DNA of 44,253 nt from an uncultured bacterium (GTDB lineage: Bacteria > Bacillota > Clostridia > Lachnospirales > Lachnospiraceae), in assembly GCA_905214855.1 (NCBI GenBank), contig CAJMNU010000002.1:1-44253 (forward strand). Reading direction: 5' to 3'. The translations under genes were made by a program, and so were the position numbers. Shown one piece after another: positions 40,580 through 44,253 of the stretch (position 1 is its first letter; every line of letters begins with the position of its first letter). Below the pieces are notes generated by a model that saw only the letters and a program-made list of their open reading frames with translations, had not been told where the DNA came from and ran no database searches.

Positions 40580-41506
40580 TTGCCAAACTATCTTCTTTCA
40601 CACAAACAGACCTCCGAAGAGACGAAATGGAATATCCATATGCATCCAGACTCCTTGGAGATTTTACTATTTAAAAAAGGAAATGTAGACTTTTATATCA
40701 ATAACCAGTTCCTGCATCTTCGTCCTGGTGATTTAATCCTAATTCCCCCAAAATTAGTACATGGTTACTGTTCTAAAGACTGCTCACCCTATGAACGAAT
40801 CCCCGTCCATATATCAGAAGATTTTGCAGCTACTCTCTGCACAGAACAGAATGATCTTCTAAAATGTTTTTCTCAAAATGAACCACGTTTCCTTCGTATG
40901 GAAAAACACCAGATATCCCTATATGAAATGTATGTTGACAGTGCAATTTCCTATTTGAAAGAAAATCAATTTGGTCAGGATATTTTCATCAAATCCACTC
41001 TTTCTCTGATTCTTTTGCTTATCAACACTACAGATCAGAATATTTCTATCAATACTGCAAAAGATGTGTTTCCGGAATTGATTTTCCGTACACTTGCCTA
41101 TATTGATAAACATTACACAGAAGAGATTTCCGTACAGACAATTGCTGATCATCTTGGAATCAGTTCTTCCAGACTATGCCATGTATTTAAAAATTTCATG
41201 GGTGTTTCTTTGTGGAATTATGTCATTACCCAGAGAATACAACTCGCAAAACTTTTACTAGATGAAGGTTCTTCCATCACCAATGCCTGTTATGAATGTG
41301 GTTTTCAGGATTACAGTCATTTTCTGAGAAGTTTTCACAACATTGTAGGAATAACACCCAAAAAGTATATACAGGGTATATTGATGCACCAAGTTTCACC
41401 ACACACACACAATATCAACCTCAAAAAATGTACTCTGTATGCCCCGTCATCTCATTCATTTTCTATTGCCCCATCTGCCAGATCATGGGCAGATTCCATC
41501 AAATAA
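40580..41506 (+). CDS. AraC family transcriptional regulator
   Basis: A sugar-responsive regulator. An N-terminal cupin domain (about residues 15-80, with LHLRPGDLILIPPKLVHGY) precedes a double helix-turn-helix at about 180-275 (ISVQTIADHLGISSSRLCHV and ITNACYECGFQDYSHFLRSF, closing with GITPKKYIQ). A 37-residue tail follows. It is divergent from the binding-protein operon and probably activates it in response to a glucuronide. The start is uncertain: TTG at 40580 has only a tightly spaced AGGAG, while a strong AAGGAGGG at 40539-40546 points to an ATT codon at 40553, which is in frame and would give 317 residues. Confidence 0.9.
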   Translation: MPNYLLSHKQTSEETKWNIHMHPDSLEILLFKKGNVDFYINNQFLHLRPGDLILIPPKLVHGYCSKDCSPYERIPVHISEDFAATLCTEQNDLLKCFSQNEPRFLRMEKHQISLYEMYVDSAISYLKENQFGQDIFIKSTLSLILLLINTTDQNISINTAKDVFPELIFRTLAYIDKHYTEEISVQTIADHLGISSSRLCHVFKNFMGVSLWNYVITQRIQLAKLLLDEGSSITNACYECGFQDYSHFLRSFHNIVGITPKKYIQGILMHQVSPHTHNINLKKCTLYAPSSHSFSIAPSARSWADSIK

Positions 41507-41509
41507 GTT

Positions 41510-41557
41510 TACAAAAACAGCTTTGTACTTCCTTACCATACGGAAATACAAAGCTGT
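41510..41557 (-). terminator. rho gene terminator, shared with the AraC gene end
   Basis: ACAGCTTTGTA (41517-41527) and TACAAAGCTGT (41547-41557) form a perfect 11-base stem. On the minus strand it is followed by TTTTTG, so it ends rho; on plus no T-tract follows. Confidence 0.82.
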
Positions 41558-41573
41558 CTGTATAAATCTACTA

Positions 41574-43136
41574 TTAAATTTGACCTTCCAAAACTTTTTC
41601 TACAAAATCATGATTGGTATTTGTTCTATAAAACAGATCCAGAATCTTTTCTACTCCCTCATCCGCTTTCATACCACTTGTTATGCGACGCACTTTCTCT
41701 ACAGCTTCTGCCTCTTGTTCTGTCAGTAAAAGATCATCTCTTCTTGTACCGGATTTCAATATATCAATTGCTGGGAAGACTCTCTTTTCTGAAAGTTTTC
41801 TATCCAGAACCAACTCCATATTGCCAGTTCCTTTGAATTCCTCAAAAATCACATCATCCATCCGGCTTCCTGTATCCACTAAAGCAGTGGCAAGGATCGT
41901 AAGACTTCCGCCCTCTCTCATGTTTCTTGCAGCGCCAAAAAATCTCTTTGGCATATGAAGCGCTGCCGGATCAAGACCTCCGGATAATGTACGACCGCTT
42001 GGTGCTACAGTCAGATTGTATGCTCTTGCCAGACGAGTGATACTGTCTAAAAGAATAGTGACATCTTTTCCATGCTCTACCAAACGCTTTGCACGTTCAA
42101 TAACCATCTCAGAAACCCTCTTGTGATGATCTGGCAATTCATCAAATGTAGAATAGATCACCTCAACATTCGGCCCTGAAATCGCCTCTTTAATATCTGT
42201 AACTTCCTCTGGACGTTCATCGATCAAAAGGATGATAACGTGCATCTTGGGATGGTTTATGGTGATCGCCTTAGCAATCTGCTTCAAAAGGGTTGTCTTT
42301 CCTGCTTTTGGCGGAGAAACGATCATACCTCTCTGCCCTTTTCCGATTGGAGAAAGCAGATCTACGATCCTCATTGCAACAGATGTTTTCCCCTTTGTCT
42401 CCAAATGAAGTTTAGAATTTGGAAAAATTGGTGTCAAATCTTCAAAATTTGGTCTTCTCTCTGCCACACTTGTTGGATAGCCATTGATGGATGTAACATA
42501 AAGTAAAGCTGCAAATTTTTCGGCAGCAGTCTTGATCCGTCTGCTTCCTCTCAGCATATCTCCTGTTTTCATATTAAAACGGCGGATCTGAGATGGTGCA
42601 ACATATACATCATCATCTCCAGGCAAAAAGTTTTCACACCGAATAAAACCAAAACCATCTGGCATCACTTCCAAAATACCATGTGCTTCTACACCACTAT
42701 CCAAATCAGACAATTCCTGCTGTGACAGCTCTTTATAGGCATTTCTTGGATATGGATTATTATTGTATCTCATCGTCTTTGCCCCTGATTCCTGCTGCGT
42801 CTGACGTACAGAAGAAATCGTGGTCTGCTGCATAGTCTGAGATACCACACTCTGCTCTTGTGCAGTCTGAGATACTTTATTCTGAAATGCTATACTTTGG
42901 GAAGAACTATTCTGAGAACTATTCTGGGATATTTCACTTTCTATCTGTGCACCTTGCATACCTTCTTTTTGTGTACTTTCTAGGCTGTCTAAATGCTCAT
43001 TCTGTCTCTTTTCATCAATCTCACACAGCAAATCAATAATTTCTGATTTGCGCAGTGTGGTAACACTTTTAATTCCTTGTCCCTTCGCCAATTCTCTTAA
43101 TTGGGTTAAAGGTAAGGTCTGTAATTTTTCACGCAT
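41574..43136 (-). CDS. rho: transcription termination factor Rho with a Gln/Ser-rich insert
   Basis: A hexameric RNA helicase that ends transcription. Residues 1-43 are the Rho N-terminal helical domain. Residues 46-130 are a low-complexity insert rich in Gln, Ser, Asn and Thr, absent from short Rho proteins. The cold-shock-like RNA-binding domain follows (GILEVMPDGFGFIRCEN, about 153-169). The ATPase has Walker A SPPKAGKTT (274-282), Walker B ILLDS (361-365) and the Q/R loops ending in KRVFPAIDILKSGTRR. AGGAG seven bases before the ATG sets the start. It lies downstream of rarA and upstream of the glucuronide island. Confidence 0.97.
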   Translation of the reverse strand: MREKLQTLPLTQLRELAKGQGIKSVTTLRKSEIIDLLCEIDEKRQNEHLDSLESTQKEGMQGAQIESEISQNSSQNSSSQSIAFQNKVSQTAQEQSVVSQTMQQTTISSVRQTQQESGAKTMRYNNNPYPRNAYKELSQQELSDLDSGVEAHGILEVMPDGFGFIRCENFLPGDDDVYVAPSQIRRFNMKTGDMLRGSRRIKTAAEKFAALLYVTSINGYPTSVAERRPNFEDLTPIFPNSKLHLETKGKTSVAMRIVDLLSPIGKGQRGMIVSPPKAGKTTLLKQIAKAITINHPKMHVIILLIDERPEEVTDIKEAISGPNVEVIYSTFDELPDHHKRVSEMVIERAKRLVEHGKDVTILLDSITRLARAYNLTVAPSGRTLSGGLDPAALHMPKRFFGAARNMREGGSLTILATALVDTGSRMDDVIFEEFKGTGNMELVLDRKLSEKRVFPAIDILKSGTRRDDLLLTEQEAEAVEKVRRITSGMKADEGVEKILDLFYRTNTNHDFVEKVLEGQI

Positions 43137-43376
43137 ATTTTTTCTCCTAACTTCTTTGCTTTACAGTCTGCCTTGGCTCTATTCTTTCTCAAGATCCAAC
43201 ACATACTTGTATATTTGCAACTACATATTATTAATAAAATAATTACTTGGGGATTAATAAGGAATTTAGAATCAATAAGAAAGCGGGTCTTTATCTCATT
43301 TCTGACCACACTATCTTTAGTATAGACTATTTTAGGATAAAAATAAAGTGATTTATTACTTTTTTTATTTTTCCGC
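43137..43376. other. intergenic region between rarA and rho
   Basis: A 240-base AT-rich gap. It must hold the rho promoter, but I cannot point to a convincing -35/-10 pair; TTGCAA on the minus strand near 43220 is the best -35 candidate. No hairpin with a T-tract for rarA is obvious and no gene is seen. Confidence 0.5.
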
Positions 43377-44253
43377 TTATTTTTGTTTTTCTAAATTGCT
43401 CAAATATGCCCTTACCTGCTTTTCATATCCCAATTCACCCGGCTCATAGAACCTTACATCTTCCATTCCATCTGGAAGATACTGCTGATCTACATAGTGA
43501 CCTGGATATTCATGTACATATCGATATCCAATCCCATGCCCTAACTTGTCCGCTCCTGAATAATGATGATCCTGTAAATGTACCGGTACTGGAGGATTTT
43601 TTTGATTTCTCACTGCATCCAATGCTTTGTCTATTGCCATATAAGATGCATTACTCTTTGGTGCTGTGGCAACATATACCACTGCCTGTGCCAAGGGGAT
43701 TCTCGCTTCTGGCATTCCTAATCTCTCAACTGCCTGTGCTGCACTGACAGCCACGACCAAAGCCTGAGGATCTGCCATTCCTACATCTTCTGCGGCACAG
43801 ATCATAATTCTTCTGGCAATAAACTTGATATCTTCTCCTGCATCCAGCATTCTGGCAAGATAATATATAGCCGCATCAGGATCTGAACCTCTCATACTCT
43901 TAATAAAAGCAGAAATCGTATCATAATGATTATCTCCACTCTTATCATAATGGACAACACGTCTTTGGATACACTCCTGAGCAACCAAAAGTGTAATATG
44001 GATCTTTCCGTCTTCTAATGGCGCAGTTGTCAAAATTCCAAGTTCCAGTGCATTTAACGCAGAACGTGCATCTCCTCCTGCTGTTTCTGCCAGAAAATCC
44101 GCTGCATCCTCGTCTAAAACTGCCTGAAAGCTCCCCATCCCTTTTTTTTCATCGCAGACTGCCCTATACAAAAGTTCTCTGATATCTTCTTTTTCCAGAG
44201 GCTTCAATTCAAACACCGCTGAACGTGACAAAAGCGCACCATTCACCTCAAAA
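43377..44253 (-). CDS. rarA: replication-associated recombination protein A, 3' part
   Basis: The C-terminal two thirds of an AAA+ ATPase (RarA/MgsA, related to clamp loaders) that acts at stalled replication forks. The frame is open through the window edge with FEVNGALLSRSAVFELKPL, the sensor 1 region. GGDARSALNALELG is sensor 2, and DPDAAIYYLARMLDAGEDIK followed by FIARRIMICAAEDVGMADP is the family-specific tetramer domain. PPVPVHLQD and YKYVHEYPG-like YRYVHEYPGHYV segments close the protein. The N-terminal Walker A part is outside the window, so this entry is partial. Confidence 0.93.
   Translation of the reverse strand, partial: FEVNGALLSRSAVFELKPLEKEDIRELLYRAVCDEKKGMGSFQAVLDEDAADFLAETAGGDARSALNALELGILTTAPLEDGKIHITLLVAQECIQRRVVHYDKSGDNHYDTISAFIKSMRGSDPDAAIYYLARMLDAGEDIKFIARRIMICAAEDVGMADPQALVVAVSAAQAVERLGMPEARIPLAQAVVYVATAPKSNASYMAIDKALDAVRNQKNPPVPVHLQDHHYSGADKLGHGIGYRYVHEYPGHYVDQQYLPDGMEDVRFYEPGELGYEKQVRAYLSNLEKQK

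Noticed and set aside
41399..41411. Short CA dinucleotide tract in the 3' end of the AraC gene as a phase-variation switch
   Set aside because: Only about five or six units, past the DNA-binding domain, so length change would alter only the tail.

Overview
The window looks like chromosome of an anaerobic gut Firmicute, most likely family Lachnospiraceae. The pointers are moderate AT-richness, strong AAGGAGG-type ribosome sites, a Rho with a Gln/Ser-rich insert, the rpmE-DUF1385-prmC-prfA neighbourhood, a long-form LeuA and a glucuronide-utilisation locus. Genus cannot be fixed from the sequence alone. Almost everything is on the minus strand; only an XRE regulator, lepB and an AraC regulator are on plus. 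Family names come from recognising motifs by eye, not from a database search.

Region 1 (about 0.8-13.15 kb, read right to left) is one long cell-surface polysaccharide operon. It starts at a near-consensus promoter (13120-13149) and ends at a terminator (795-832). The order is glf, licD-like, class V (2-aminoethylphosphonate-type) transaminase, LicC/PntC-like cytidylyltransferase, Wzx-like flippase, GT2, DPM-synthase-like GT2, DUF2304, GT2, DUF2142 membrane protein, rfbC, ABC-2 export permease, manA. It should supply galactofuranose, rhamnose and mannose-type precursors, and the licD/transaminase/nucleotidyltransferase trio suggests a phosphonate or phosphocholine-like decoration. The other dTDP-rhamnose genes (rfbA, rfbB, rfbD) lie apart at 25.3-28.2 kb.

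Region 2 (13.2-20.3 kb) holds an MFS efflux pump with a possible leader peptide and strong hairpin, leuA preceded by an unannotated 55-codon frame, an MscS channel, and a glycogen branching enzyme with a 113-residue Lys/Ala/Glu-rich tail.

Region 3 (20.5-24.9 kb) holds lepB, then a convergent three-gene operon of unrecognised function behind a consensus promoter: a secreted, membrane-anchored protein, a ParA/MinD-like protein lacking the Walker lysine, and a small basic membrane protein. glmM follows. This operon is the best candidate for an undescribed system.

Region 4 (25.3-35.2 kb) is rfbABD, a MerR-methyltransferase fusion, a GNAT, and the translation-termination cluster prfA, prmC, HisC-like aminotransferase, DUF1385, rpmE. 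Region 5 (35.2-41.5 kb) is a glucuronide island: AraC regulator, solute-binding lipoprotein, two permeases and a GH2 beta-glucuronidase. It sits between rpmE and rho, genes that are often adjacent in clostridia. rho and the 3' part of rarA close the window. Two copies of a dispersed intergenic repeat (24967-25162 and 37064-37165) and two IS200/IS605-like hairpin ends (near 150 and 21150) are the only mobile-type signals. I saw no tRNA, rRNA, CRISPR array or transposase.
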